Assembly: GCA_019685555.1 (NCBI GenBank)
Contig: JABFQN010000004.1
Location: 40,853-104,852 of the forward strand
From: Candidatus Bathyarchaeota archaeon A05DMB-3
GTDB taxonomy: Archaea; Thermoproteota; Bathyarchaeia; Bathyarchaeales; Bathycorpusculaceae
Direction of reading: 5' to 3'
Length of the DNA stretch: 64,000 nt
Shown here: one piece after another, positions 8,478 to 18,057 of the stretch
Layout of the letters: every line of letters begins with the position of its first letter
Numbering within the stretch: the first letter of the stretch is position 1
Made by a program: the position numbers and the translations under genes
The notes under the pieces: model-generated
Seen by the model: the letters and a program-made list of their open reading frames with translations, nothing else
Told to the model about the DNA's origin: nothing
The model's database searches: none

Positions 8478-11400
8478 ATGCCCTATATCAAAAAAATAGA
8501 GCTTAAAGGTTTCAAATCCTTCGGACCGCAAATAGTTAAAGTTCTTCTTGACAAGGGTTTTACAGCCATAACTGGTCCAAACGGTAGTGGGAAAACAAAC
8601 ATTGTCGACGCAGTTTTATTTGCCCTAGGCGAATTGAGCGCAAGGAGGCTTCGAGCGGAAAACGCTGCTAAACTCATTTTCCACGGCTCCGAGAAGGCTG
8701 GGCTGGAAAAATCCAAAATGGCTAAAGTCATTATACAACTTGACAATACTGATGGACGCATACCCGTGGACACAGCAACCGTTACGATTTCCCGTGAGGT
8801 TTACAGAAACGGTCAAAGCGTGTATAGGCTTAATGGAAGAAGAATCTCAAGAACCCACATAATGGAAATCCTTTCTATGGCAGGCATAAGCTCAACAAGC
8901 CAAAACATAATTTTACAAGGCACCATAACCCGCTTGGCAGACATCTCCCCAATGGAAAGGAGAAAAATAATTGAGGATTTGGTTGGAATCGCCCAATACG
9001 ACGCTGAAAAAGCGGAAGCCGAAGAAAAGCTTCGAGTTGCAGAAATCTCAATACGCACCGCCACGGGCAGAATAGACGAAGTTCAAAGGCGAGTTGAAGA
9101 CCTAGAAAAAGAGCGCAACGAACTCTTGCGATATAACTTCCTTCGAAATGAGATAAAGAAATTTGAAGCCGTTAAACTTTCCCATGACATTGCAAAAATA
9201 CAGGAGAAAATCCAACGGGACTCCGTTCAAGCTGAGAAAATTAAAAGCAGACTTGAAAAGATAAGAGCCCTTCGTGAACATCATAGACTGAAGCGTAGAG
9301 AAATAGAAGGCGAATGGCGAAAACTAAGCTCAGAAATAGTTGAGGAAGGCGGCTCGCAAGTTTTAAGGGTTCAAATGAAAATAGGCGAGCTCAAATCAAA
9401 GCTTACCGAGTTGACGACAAAAATAAGCTCTGGAAAGACAAGCCTTGAAGGGCTTAAGAAAATCAGAGAGAACAACCTTCAACAATACCAGTCCATCAGA
9501 AATGAAATCCACGAGAACCGTCTGAAAATCCGACGCTTGAGAAGAGAATACGAACGGATTATGAGCGAGATTAACACTAAACAAGCGGAACATGACACGC
9601 TTGCGCAAGAAGCCGTGCAACTCTGGGAGAACCTAGGTGAAAATAGTAAAAAAATAAGGGAAATAGAACTGCAACTCGATAAAGACTACAAAAGACTCGC
9701 ATTTTTAAGGTCTGAACAAGCAAAAAGCCAAACAGCCATCAAAATCCGTGAAAGAAGACTTAGAGACTTAAACGAGCGCAAAGAAAGGTTCGCGGCAACC
9801 CTCGGCGAACTTGGAAAATCCCTAACAGAACTCGAAAAAGTTCAGAGGGAGCAGAAAACTCAACTTAAAAATTTGGAGCATATGCTTGAAAGGAGAATAG
9901 CTCAAAAAGAAGCCATAGAAAGGGAAATAGCCGAAGCTGGAAAAATAGCGGATTCAGCTCGAGAGGCGGTTGTAGAGTTTGTCACGCAAAGGGAGCTTGC
10001 AGAAACAGTTGCCGCTGAAGAAAAAGCCCTAAGAAGCATAGAAGAGCTCGGCAATTTAGGTGTAATTCCAGGCGTATATGGAAGATTACGCAACCTAATA
10101 AAAATCGATAAGGCTTACCAGCAAGCCATCGAAGTTGCTGCTGGCGGATGGTTAGACGCCTTAGTCGTGAAGGATTTTGATGCTGCCTTCGCTTGCACTG
10201 AAACATTGCGGAGAATGAAACTTGGAAGGATAAAGATAATACCCCTAGAAGGAGTTTCAAACGCAAAACCCGTTAGAGTTCCAGACGGCAGAGGAGTCAG
10301 TGGGGCTGCCTTTTCCTTCATAAAATACGCGAAACAATACGAACCAGCAGTTTACTTTGTTTTCGGCGACACTCTGGTGGTTCAAGAAGATAAGACAGCT
10401 TTCGCTTTATCCAGCGAAGGCTACCGCACGGTCACGGTTAACGGCGACCTCTACGAACCTGGAGGTGCATTGGAAAGCGGCTATTATCGTGCTCCAATAG
10501 ATTTTTCCGCCATAATACCTAGCGAAGCAGCCATAAAAAGCCTAGATGAAGCGGTCACAGCCTTACAGCAGCACCTTTCGAGAAGAGAAGGCGACATAGC
10601 CTCCATAGAAGAGGAAATAGACAGAACCCGTGTTGAGGTTGCACGTTTATCAGAAGCTATAACAATGCTTGACAGGGAAATTGCCAGAGTTAGAAGAAGT
10701 GTGAAAAGAACAAAATCGAACGTTAGAAGGATAGATGCCAACATTAAACGAATTGAAAACGAAATTGAAGCTGAAAAAGCGAAAATTTGGACTTTTAAGG
10801 CTGAAAAAAACGCTATTCAGAAAGAGATACGTAAACTTCAAAACGATTTGGCTGCTTTAAGGCGAAAGGTGGATCCAGCCAACATCCAAGAGATGGAGGC
10901 TAAAAGGGAAAAAATATCTGAAGAGATAAACACTTTGAGGCAGAAGCTTGGCACTGTACAAACAGAAATTTCCACGCTTCAGTCACAGTTTGACAATGTT
11001 TTGATAACGGGTTACAAGAACGCCAAAATCCAATTGTCAAAGGTGGAACAGCAGCTTAGAAATGTTGAAAGCGAAGTAGAAGTTGCACTGGAGGAGAGGG
11101 AAAAGCTAAAGCAAGAGTTAACGGAGCTGGAAAAAAGCCGTGTTGAACTCTCGAGAACGGTTTTATCCGCCAAAGAGGAAGCGCAAAAGTTTACCACACA
11201 GATAGACGAGATAGACAAGGTGCTCCGCAAACTTGACGCTGAATACGAGGAAACTGACCGCTTATTAAATCAACATCAGCTGAACATTCAAACTTCTCTA
11301 ATCCAGCTTGAACAGTGGCAAAACCAGCTGAAACAGTTCGGCTACGAAAAACCGCTAGAAGTCACCGCCAAAGAGGTTGAAGAAGCCGAGGCATCTTTAA

Positions 11401-12029
11401 GGATGCTTAGGTTTGAGTTTGAAAGGATAGAAGCCGTAAACCAGCTTGCACTATCCCATTATGCTGAACAAATCTCCCGATACAAAGAGCTTTCCCTCCG
11501 AATGAACGAACTTGAAAGGGAGAAACAAGCAATTCTGAAGTTTATGGAAGAAATTGAAAGCAAAAAGCGCAAAGTCTTCATGGAAGCCTTCGAAAAAATT
11601 AACCAAAACTTAAAAAATTACTTTGCTAAACTCACCGGAGGCGGAGTAGCCGCTTTAGTTTTGGAGAATTTTGAGGAACCTTTCTCCGGGGGCATAGACA
11701 TGCTTGTCCAGTTCCCTCACAAACCTTCAATAGTTGTCAGCGGAGCCAGCGGCGGCGAGCGCTCTGTAGCTGCTGTCGCCTTTCTATTCGCCATAAAAGA
11801 GTTCACGCCTGCCGCCTTCTACATCATGGATGAAGTAGACGCGCATTTGGATGCCTTCCACGTTTCGAAACTCGCTGACCTTCTCTTGGAAGAATCAGAG
11901 AAAGCCCAATTCGTTGTTATCACATTAAAGCCTGAAATGGTTAACAAGGCTCAAAAGGTTTATGGAGTTTACGAACGCAACGGAGTTTCCAACGTTATTT
12001 CAGCCAAGTTCTTAGAGGTGCCTAGCTAA
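8478..12029 (+). CDS. smc: Chromosome segregation ATPase SMC
   Basis: The 1,183-residue SMC protein organises and segregates chromosomal DNA. The head carries Walker A GPNGSGKT (residues 33-40); long coiled coils run from about 170 to 510 and 680 to 1030; the hinge (about 520-670) contains LGVIPGVYGRL and AAGGWLDALVV. The C-terminal head has the ABC signature VSGASGGERS (near 1085) and Walker B FYIMDEVDAHLD (near 1115). It is directly followed by scpA (no gap) and scpB, so the whole SMC-kleisin complex is one operon. A TATA-like ACTTTTATAG lies at about 8401-8410. Confidence 0.97.
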   Translation: MPYIKKIELKGFKSFGPQIVKVLLDKGFTAITGPNGSGKTNIVDAVLFALGELSARRLRAENAAKLIFHGSEKAGLEKSKMAKVIIQLDNTDGRIPVDTATVTISREVYRNGQSVYRLNGRRISRTHIMEILSMAGISSTSQNIILQGTITRLADISPMERRKIIEDLVGIAQYDAEKAEAEEKLRVAEISIRTATGRIDEVQRRVEDLEKERNELLRYNFLRNEIKKFEAVKLSHDIAKIQEKIQRDSVQAEKIKSRLEKIRALREHHRLKRREIEGEWRKLSSEIVEEGGSQVLRVQMKIGELKSKLTELTTKISSGKTSLEGLKKIRENNLQQYQSIRNEIHENRLKIRRLRREYERIMSEINTKQAEHDTLAQEAVQLWENLGENSKKIREIELQLDKDYKRLAFLRSEQAKSQTAIKIRERRLRDLNERKERFAATLGELGKSLTELEKVQREQKTQLKNLEHMLERRIAQKEAIEREIAEAGKIADSAREAVVEFVTQRELAETVAAEEKALRSIEELGNLGVIPGVYGRLRNLIKIDKAYQQAIEVAAGGWLDALVVKDFDAAFACTETLRRMKLGRIKIIPLEGVSNAKPVRVPDGRGVSGAAFSFIKYAKQYEPAVYFVFGDTLVVQEDKTAFALSSEGYRTVTVNGDLYEPGGALESGYYRAPIDFSAIIPSEAAIKSLDEAVTALQQHLSRREGDIASIEEEIDRTRVEVARLSEAITMLDREIARVRRSVKRTKSNVRRIDANIKRIENEIEAEKAKIWTFKAEKNAIQKEIRKLQNDLAALRRKVDPANIQEMEAKREKISEEINTLRQKLGTVQTEISTLQSQFDNVLITGYKNAKIQLSKVEQQLRNVESEVEVALEEREKLKQELTELEKSRVELSRTVLSAKEEAQKFTTQIDEIDKVLRKLDAEYEETDRLLNQHQLNIQTSLIQLEQWQNQLKQFGYEKPLEVTAKEVEEAEASLRMLRFEFERIEAVNQLALSHYAEQISRYKELSLRMNELEREKQAILKFMEEIESKKRKVFMEAFEKINQNLKNYFAKLTGGGVAALVLENFEEPFSGGIDMLVQFPHKPSIVVSGASGGERSVAAVAFLFAIKEFTPAAFYIMDEVDAHLDAFHVSKLADLLLEESEKAQFVVITLKPEMVNKAQKVYGVYERNGVSNVISAKFLEVPS

Positions 12030-12728
12030 ATGGCTGCAACGGCTAAAAAACCCTTTTACCTTCGCCCACCTTGGAATATTCTCTTTGAGTTCCACAAGCT
12101 GGAAAAACTCACACCTTGGAACATTAACATTGCTTATCTGCTTACAACCTTTTTAGAGGAGATGGAGAAGACTGGGCAGATAGATTTTAGAGCTTCAGGC
12201 GTAGCCTTAGACTCCTCAGCCCTCATATATTTAATGAAGTCTAAGTTGTTGCTAAAACTCGAGGAGCCGCCACCGCCACCTAAACCTCTGCAAGATTTTC
12301 TGCCGCCTCCGCTTTTTCTTCCTTTAAGGCATGAGTTAACATCAACCACCATACGCCATTTACTTGAGGTTCTAGATGATGTTCTGAAAGGAGAAGCGCT
12401 TCACCGAACAGAAAAAGCTCCAGCGGAACCTATTCTCCCAACGCCTTCGGAGGTTCTCCCGCAAATCGACTACTACTTAATGGAAATTGAACTTCAGATG
12501 GATAGGCTTTACAAGTCTCTCACTGAAATGGTCAAAGGCGCTGGAATAATCCAGTTTTCAACTTTAATTAAGGGAATAGCTCGGCTGGAAGCCATCCGCA
12601 CCTTTATTCTCTTGCTTTTTCTGGCTCAAGAAGAGAGGGTTAGTTTGTGGCAGGATGAGGAGACAGAGGAAATCTACATAACAGTTGGAGGATTTGACAC
12701 TGCAAGAAATGGAAAACTCACCCCATGA
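12030..12728 (+). CDS. scpA: Kleisin ScpA (segregation and condensation protein A)
   Basis: The 232-residue protein bridges SMC heads. The N-terminal segment RPPWNILFEFHKLEKLTPWN, with WNIN then a helix, matches the archaeal ScpA neck-binding region; a proline-rich linker (EEPPPPPKPLQDFLPPPLF, about 75-95) follows; the C-terminal winged-helix part ends LLFLAQEERVSLWQDEETEE, the usual kleisin ending. Its ATG abuts the smc stop codon. It overlaps scpB by up to 44 bases. Confidence 0.9.
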   Translation: MAATAKKPFYLRPPWNILFEFHKLEKLTPWNINIAYLLTTFLEEMEKTGQIDFRASGVALDSSALIYLMKSKLLLKLEEPPPPPKPLQDFLPPPLFLPLRHELTSTTIRHLLEVLDDVLKGEALHRTEKAPAEPILPTPSEVLPQIDYYLMEIELQMDRLYKSLTEMVKGAGIIQFSTLIKGIARLEAIRTFILLLFLAQEERVSLWQDEETEEIYITVGGFDTARNGKLTP

Positions 12729-13299
12729 TTCTAGTGGGCCTTCACAAAGTAGACAAGAGAAAACCACAAACGAACTTGCCTTAGTTGAGGCTGCATTATA
12801 TGTTGCTGGTCGCCCCTTAACCCTTTCAGAAATATGCTCGGTTTTGAAAACGCGGTCTAAAAATAAGACGAAAAGGCTTGTGAAGATGCTTTCACAAGAA
12901 TATGCCAGCAGAAACACAGCCCTAGAAATTCTAGAGCTAAAAGATGAAAGATACGTTCTCCAGCTGAAAGCCGACTTCACACCCCACGTCAGAAAGCTTG
13001 TTAAAAGACCCCTTCTCTCTGTTGGTCCACTGAAAACCTTGTCTTACATCGCCCTTAGACAACCAGTCTCCCAGAAGAGGGTTGTTGAAGTGCGGGGACG
13101 CCATGCTTATGGGCATATTAAACTGCTTAAGGAAATGGGGCTGGTTGCTTCGGAGAGAAAGGGGCGTTCGGCGATTTTGAGGACTACAGATTACTTTGCA
13201 GACTATTTCGGCTTAAGCCATGACATTTCAATTATGAAGAAAGAGTTGAAGAGAATTTTGGAGAGGGATAAAGCGCTAAAAGAAGCCGACGAAGGCTAG
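12685..13299 (+). CDS. scpB: Segregation and condensation protein B (ScpB)
   Basis: The 204-residue protein has tandem winged helices: LALVEAALYVAGRPLTLSEI (about residues 28-47) is the typical ScpB opening, and LLSVGPLKTLSYIALRQPVS the start of the second. ScpB dimerises and stabilises the SMC-ScpA complex. The start is either TTG 12685 or ATG 12709, both inside scpA; the residues in between look like non-conserved tail, so 12709 is possible. Archaeal ScpB lying beside ScpA supports a complete condensin. Confidence 0.88.
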   Translation: MEDLTLQEMENSPHDSSGPSQSRQEKTTNELALVEAALYVAGRPLTLSEICSVLKTRSKNKTKRLVKMLSQEYASRNTALEILELKDERYVLQLKADFTPHVRKLVKRPLLSVGPLKTLSYIALRQPVSQKRVVEVRGRHAYGHIKLLKEMGLVASERKGRSAILRTTDYFADYFGLSHDISIMKKELKRILERDKALKEADEG

Positions 13300-13325
13300 G
13301 TTACAACCCCATGTAGCAACGGATA

Positions 13326-13336
13326 GGTTTATATGT
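13326..13336 (+). promoter_or_regulatory. TATA box of eS8 gene
   Basis: GGTTTATATGT lies about 55 bases before the eS8 ATG, consistent with an archaeal TATA box and a leader of about 30 bases. Also marks the boundary after scpB. Confidence 0.5.
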
Positions 13337-13389
13337 CAAACTAAGGTGATAGTGAACAAGCCTAACATGCAGCTGTAAGAGGAATTAAA

Positions 13390-13788
13390 ATGTCTGTTTG
13401 GCACGGCGACCTGCATAAAAGAAAACCTTCAGGAGGCAAAAAACGAGCATACAGAGGAAAGCGAAAATTCGAACAAGGCTCGTTTCCAGTTGAAACCGCC
13501 CTCGGTGAGCCCAAAAGAAAAATTGAGCGGGGAAGAGGCGGCAACATCAAGGTTAAAGTTTTAAGCGAAAAATACGCTTGCGTAACAGACTTGGAAACAG
13601 GGAAAACTGAGAAAGCCGAAATTCTCCGAGTCGCCAAAAACCCAGCAAATGTTGACTACGACAGAAGAGGCGTGATAACAAAAGGTGCAATCATAGAAAC
13701 TTCCATAGGCTTGGCGCGTGTAACATCCCGCCCTGGCCAAAACGGAGTAATAAACGCCGTTTTAATAAGGGAAGAAGAGGCAAGCTAA
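13390..13788 (+). CDS. rps8e: 30S ribosomal protein eS8
   Basis: The 132-residue protein has the archaeal eS8 pattern: a basic N-terminus (WHGDLHKRKPSGGKKRAYRG) and a conserved C-terminal barrel with ITKGAIIETSIGLARVTSRP GQ. Small-subunit protein binding rRNA. Preceded by a GAGGA site. Its stop codon overlaps that of srp19, transcribed toward it, by 4 bases. Confidence 0.95.
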   Translation: MSVWHGDLHKRKPSGGKKRAYRGKRKFEQGSFPVETALGEPKRKIERGRGGNIKVKVLSEKYACVTDLETGKTEKAEILRVAKNPANVDYDRRGVITKGAIIETSIGLARVTSRPGQNGVINAVLIREEEAS

Positions 13789-14096
13789 GATTTACTCGTA
13801 GCGGTGGTGCTGCGGATTTTCTGAAGTTGTTTGGCAATTTTTTTGATAACCTGGTTTTTCGTTTCCTTTTTGGCTACTAAGAGCATGCCAGTTTTCAGCC
13901 AAGGTGTTTTTGGATAGCTGGCTTCTGGAACCAACTCATGTTCCAAACCGAGTTTTTCAACGGCTTCCTTTAACTCTGAAATTTTCGGCAACGGTACAGC
14001 CAAACTTTTCGGTATCTTTCTCCCCTCCCCTCTAGTTTTTGTCGAGTCAAAGTATGTGGGCCACAAAATTACTTTGTCTTGTTTTCGCATTTCCAT
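13785..14096 (-). CDS. srp19: Signal recognition particle protein SRP19
   Basis: The 103-residue protein has the SRP19 signature VILWPTYFDSTKTRGEGRKI (residues 9-28) and LAVPLPKISELKEAVEKLGL, then a basic tail. SRP19 binds helices 6 and 8 of SRP RNA and prepares the site for SRP54. It is the last gene of the long minus-strand run, 12 bases after gltX. Confidence 0.94.
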   Translation of the reverse strand: MEMRKQDKVILWPTYFDSTKTRGEGRKIPKSLAVPLPKISELKEAVEKLGLEHELVPEASYPKTPWLKTGMLLVAKKETKNQVIKKIAKQLQKIRSTTATSKS

Positions 14097-14108
14097 GTCC
14101 TCTCCTAT

Positions 14109-15860
14109 CTATTTGTGAGCATAGTAAGCTACAAGTTTTCCGTTAATGCCGTCTATCCTCACGAAGCCAAACCTCTCAAACTGCACTATATCGTTAGGCT
14201 TTAAATCTCTACTAGCCTTTTCGGCTATACCCTCGGCTATGGTGGCGTTTGGCATTATAACTTGGCATGGTACATCCGCTCCAATTGGCACCCAGTGAAT
14301 CAGCGGAGCCTCAACTTTCCTAGCATCTTCATAGGGCTCACTTAGGAAGGAAGCCTCAATAGAATATGCTTCAACCTTATCAACCCTAATGTTAAATAGC
14401 TCCATTAAACGCACAATTTTCCCCACAGCTAAAGCCTTTAAATCCATTTTTGAAACCCATAAAAGGACTGTGCCATCCTTTTCTGTAGGCTTTATAACGT
14501 ATTCTCTGAAACCTCTTTCGGGATGTTCTGGATGCAGCCGAAGCCTCGCCGTAAAGGCTTTCAGTATTCCTCGCACCGAGAGTTGGATGGGGTTTTGCAC
14601 GAAAAAGTATCGGTTTACTTTTGGGTCTAGGATTTTGCGGTTGTATGCGTAGAGATTTTCCCAACTTAAAACCACATCTGAAGTTTTTGGGCCCACATCA
14701 ACTATCAGCTTTTTAATGGCTGCTGGAGTTATCCCCCGCTTTCTCAAAGCTGCAAAAGTCGCCAGCCTTGGGTCATCCCAACCCATGTAAAAGCCTTCCC
14801 TAACTCCTTGAACAATTTTAGACTTGCTCAGATATGCGCCCTTAATTTTGAGTCTACCATAATGTATTGCTTCGGGATATCGCCAACCTAAATGCTGGTA
14901 CATATATTCTTGGCGAACCATGTTTGTTAAATGCTCTTTTCCCCGAATTATGTGGGTTACACCCATCAAATGGTCGTCTAATCCGCATGCAAAATTATAC
15001 AGTGGCCAAACATGGTATTTGCTTCCAACCCGCGGGTGGGGAAATTTTTCAGCGTCTATGACGCGGAGGGCTGGCCAGTCCCTCACTGCTGGGTTTGGAT
15101 GTGCTAAATCTGTTTTTATGCGTACTACGGCTTCGCCTTCCTTGTATCCGCCCATAATCATGCGGTGCCATCTTTCAAGATGTTCTTCTGGCGGCAAGTT
15201 GCGGCACTGGCATGGTTTTTTGGCCAGTATTTTTTCTCTGAAGTTTTGAGGTTGACATGTGCAGACATAGGCATTGCCCTTTTTAAGCAGTTTTTCCGCG
15301 TATTCATAGTATATGGGGATTCTGTCGCTTTGAATGTACTCCTCATCGGGTTTACACTCAAGCCATGCCAAGTCTTCTCTTATGCGGTCATAAAATTCCA
15401 AAACAGGCTTTTTCAGTTTTGGGTCTGTATCCTCAAAACGTAGAATGAACTTTCCATTGTAAATGTGGGCGTATTCGTGGCAAAGCACTATGGCTCTTGC
15501 TGAGCCCAGATGTAAAACGCAGTCTGGGTTAGGCGAAAATCGAGTGACAATTTGCGGATAATTGCCAGCGTTGGGCAACGGTGGAAGCCTCTTCTCCTCT
15601 TCAACTTTCTCCCTTGCAAGGGCTTCCGGCCAATTTTCCTCCACGATACGTTTCTGCTCACTTACTGAGAGATTGTTAACTTCCTCGACCACTTTTTTTA
15701 CAAGGACTGTTATTTCCTTCACCTTTGTTCGCAGTTCTGGTTTTTCAGCTAAAACCTTCCCAACAACTGGTCCGGTCTGGGCTTTTCCCTCATGTCTAAT
15801 AGCGTTTAACAATGCGAATTTTCGAATCAACTCTTTTATTGTTTTTTCAAGTTCCGCCAA
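14109..15860 (-). CDS. gltX: Glutamyl-tRNA synthetase, archaeal type
   Basis: Charges tRNA-Glu. The 583-residue class I enzyme has a helical N-terminal extension (1-90), a Rossmann core with RFSPNPDCVLHLGSARAI, where the HIGH motif reads HLGS, and the KMSKS-equivalent AYLSKSK. The C-terminal half is the all-beta anticodon-binding domain of the archaeal/GlnRS-like type rather than the bacterial helical type. It follows idsA by 15 bases. Confidence 0.95.
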   Translation of the reverse strand: MAELEKTIKELIRKFALLNAIRHEGKAQTGPVVGKVLAEKPELRTKVKEITVLVKKVVEEVNNLSVSEQKRIVEENWPEALAREKVEEEKRLPPLPNAGNYPQIVTRFSPNPDCVLHLGSARAIVLCHEYAHIYNGKFILRFEDTDPKLKKPVLEFYDRIREDLAWLECKPDEEYIQSDRIPIYYEYAEKLLKKGNAYVCTCQPQNFREKILAKKPCQCRNLPPEEHLERWHRMIMGGYKEGEAVVRIKTDLAHPNPAVRDWPALRVIDAEKFPHPRVGSKYHVWPLYNFACGLDDHLMGVTHIIRGKEHLTNMVRQEYMYQHLGWRYPEAIHYGRLKIKGAYLSKSKIVQGVREGFYMGWDDPRLATFAALRKRGITPAAIKKLIVDVGPKTSDVVLSWENLYAYNRKILDPKVNRYFFVQNPIQLSVRGILKAFTARLRLHPEHPERGFREYVIKPTEKDGTVLLWVSKMDLKALAVGKIVRLMELFNIRVDKVEAYSIEASFLSEPYEDARKVEAPLIHWVPIGADVPCQVIMPNATIAEGIAEKASRDLKPNDIVQFERFGFVRIDGINGKLVAYYAHK

Positions 15861-15875
15861 TGTTTGGGCGCTCGC

Positions 15876-16952
15876 TTAGATTTTTCTTTCAATAAGAAAT
15901 CGGGCGAAGACGTTTAACTTTTCCTTTGCCTCTGATTCTGGCAGAAGCTTTTCCACATTTTTCCAGCTTTCCTCCAAGATTTTTCTTGCAAAGTTTTTGG
16001 CATAATCGATTGAGCCATATTTTTGCATTATTGCTATGGCTTCGTCTCTAAGCTTCTGGTCGGAGGTGTGCATTTTAAGAATTTCAATAAGTCTTCTCTT
16101 ATCTTGGGCTTTTGAAACTTTTAAGGTGTGAATCACCATTAGTGTGCGTTTACCCTCTGTTATGTCCTGTCCCCGTCCGCCTTTTTTCTCTGCAAACTCT
16201 TCACCTGTCAAATCTAGGACGTCGTCTTGGATTTGGAAGGCTACCCCTATGCTTTCCGCAAAGTGTCCAAGCTTTTCAACAAGCTCGTCATCTGCATCTG
16301 CCAGCACAGCAGCGATTTTTGCAGCCATCCTTGCCAAGGTTCCGGTTTTGTAGGCGCACATCTGCAAATATTCCTTTTCACCTATCTGGTCGGCGTTGGC
16401 TAAGCCTTTGTGCCATGCTATGTCCATGGCTTGTCCTAGGCTTAGGCTTATCATTTCCTGCACATAGATTTCGTATACTTTTGCAAGTTTTTCAGTGCCA
16501 ATTTTTTGGCGGTTTTCCATCAATGGTAAGAGAGGCAAATAATACATGGTGTTTCCGGCGTTTACTGCCACGTCTAAACCGTAGATTTTGTAGGTGCATG
16601 GTTTTCCTCTTCTGAGTTCCGAGGCGTCTTCTATGTCGTCTATCATTAAAGTTCCGTTGTGAACCACCTCTGGGATTATGGCATAGTCTACATATTCTTC
16701 AGGGTTTTTCCCTAAGGCTTCGCATATCAGCAGAAAGAGGGTGGGACGCCAACGTTTCCCCCCTCTGTCTAGGAACTCCCATATGGGTTCAGCTACAGCC
16801 TTGTTTATGGCTTCAATGTTGTAGGCATATTTTGGCGGGTTAACTTTGAAGATGAGGGCTTTTTTGGAGAAAATTCTCGGGATATACTTCTCAATGGCTT
16901 TGTCTATGAGGGGTGCTTTTTCTTCCAGCAGCCTTTCGATGTCCAAGTTCAA
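15876..16952 (-). CDS. idsA: Polyprenyl synthetase (geranylgeranyl diphosphate synthase)
   Basis: Builds C20 (or longer) isoprenoid diphosphates for ether lipids. The 358-residue protein carries the first aspartate-rich motif in MIDDIEDASELRRGKP (DDIED, about residues 108-112) and the second in FQIQDDVLDLTGEEF. Clustered with type 2 IPP isomerase (ATGA overlap at 16949), isopentenyl phosphate kinase and mevalonate kinase, so the operon runs from mevalonate to prenyl chain. Confidence 0.93.
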   Translation of the reverse strand: MNLDIERLLEEKAPLIDKAIEKYIPRIFSKKALIFKVNPPKYAYNIEAINKAVAEPIWEFLDRGGKRWRPTLFLLICEALGKNPEEYVDYAIIPEVVHNGTLMIDDIEDASELRRGKPCTYKIYGLDVAVNAGNTMYYLPLLPLMENRQKIGTEKLAKVYEIYVQEMISLSLGQAMDIAWHKGLANADQIGEKEYLQMCAYKTGTLARMAAKIAAVLADADDELVEKLGHFAESIGVAFQIQDDVLDLTGEEFAEKKGGRGQDITEGKRTLMVIHTLKVSKAQDKRRLIEILKMHTSDQKLRDEAIAIMQKYGSIDYAKNFARKILEESWKNVEKLLPESEAKEKLNVFARFLIERKI

Positions 16953-18052
16953 GTTCCGCTCCTTCTCGCGTAGGCTTCTATGTCGAACCCTCTTAACTTA
17001 AGCCATTCAGCAGTTTTTCCAGTTATCACTAGAGGCGCTTTCTGTAATTGTTGTGGGTTTTCCGCTCCAACCAAAAACATGGTGTTTCTCAGCTCTTCAA
17101 TTAATAACTGTAACATTTTTCTTGTTTTTTTAACGCCTTCAACTGCCGCTTGCAAAACTGGCTGTGCTAGGCTTGCAAGACTTGCCCCCAAAGCTATAGC
17201 TTTAGCTACGTCTAATCCACTGCGCACCCCGCCTGAAGCTATGACTGGAATGTTTACAGTTTGCGCGACTTCAACTATGCTTATTGCTGTTGGTATTCCC
17301 CAGTCCCAGAACACATCGCCTAATCTACGGTGATAAATATTTCTTCCGTCTTTTGCACGGAAATACTCCACTGCAGCGAAGCTTGTACCGCCAGCACCAC
17401 TTACGTCTATACCCATTACGCCTACAGCCTCAAGTTTTCTAGCTTCTTCTGCAGCTATTCCCGCGCCAGTCTCCTTTACAATAACTGGCTTATCCAGTTC
17501 TTTGGCAACTTCACCTATTTTTTCAAGAACTCCTTTGAAGCTTGTTTCGCCTTCTGGCTGGACAGCCTCTTGAAGCGGATTTAAGTGTACTGCAAGAGCG
17601 TCTGCATCAATCATTTCCACAGCCTTCTTTGCCTCTTTTACATTGTACCCGCGGGCAAGCTGAACTCCGCCAATATTCGCCACTAAAAAGGCTGTAGGAG
17701 CTTTTTTCCTAACTATTGCGAAGGTTTTTTCAAGCCTTTTATCCTCCAGTGCAGCTCTCTGGCTTCCAACACCCATTCCAAGTCCAAATTCTTCAACCAC
17801 TGTTGCTATTGTAGCGTTGATTTTTCTTGCTTCACGAGTTCCACCAGTTATGGCGCTTACCATTATTGGCGCAGCAAACCTATGATTAAAAACAATTGTA
17901 GACAAGTCTATTTTCTCTCTGTCCACCTCTGGTAACGCTTTGTGGATGAAGTGAACATCTTCAAGTCCCGTTGTGTTTTTTCTTGCTTGAACATTGTAGG
18001 TTGTAGCTATGCGGATGTGGTCTGCTTTCCGTTTTTTTGTTTTTTCAGCCAA
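16949..18052 (-). CDS. fni: Isopentenyl-diphosphate delta-isomerase, type 2
   Basis: FMN- and NAD(P)H-dependent interconversion of IPP and DMAPP. The 367-residue TIM-barrel protein shows RKADHIRIATTYNVQARKNT, the FMN segment APIMVSAITGGT, VKETGAGIAAEEARKLEAVG with the GVDVSG-like block GIDVSGAGGTSF, and ASGGVRSGLDVAKAIALGAS. Five bases after the kinase gene ipk; overlaps idsA by 4. Confidence 0.95.
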   Translation of the reverse strand: MAEKTKKRKADHIRIATTYNVQARKNTTGLEDVHFIHKALPEVDREKIDLSTIVFNHRFAAPIMVSAITGGTREARKINATIATVVEEFGLGMGVGSQRAALEDKRLEKTFAIVRKKAPTAFLVANIGGVQLARGYNVKEAKKAVEMIDADALAVHLNPLQEAVQPEGETSFKGVLEKIGEVAKELDKPVIVKETGAGIAAEEARKLEAVGVMGIDVSGAGGTSFAAVEYFRAKDGRNIYHRRLGDVFWDWGIPTAISIVEVAQTVNIPVIASGGVRSGLDVAKAIALGASLASLAQPVLQAAVEGVKKTRKMLQLLIEELRNTMFLVGAENPQQLQKAPLVITGKTAEWLKLRGFDIEAYARRSGT

Positions 18053-18057
18053 TTTTA

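Noticed and set aside
16112..16615. 167-codon frame opposite idsA
   Set aside because: Lies over the DDxxD-containing coding frame; leucine/arginine-rich product typical of antisense reading.
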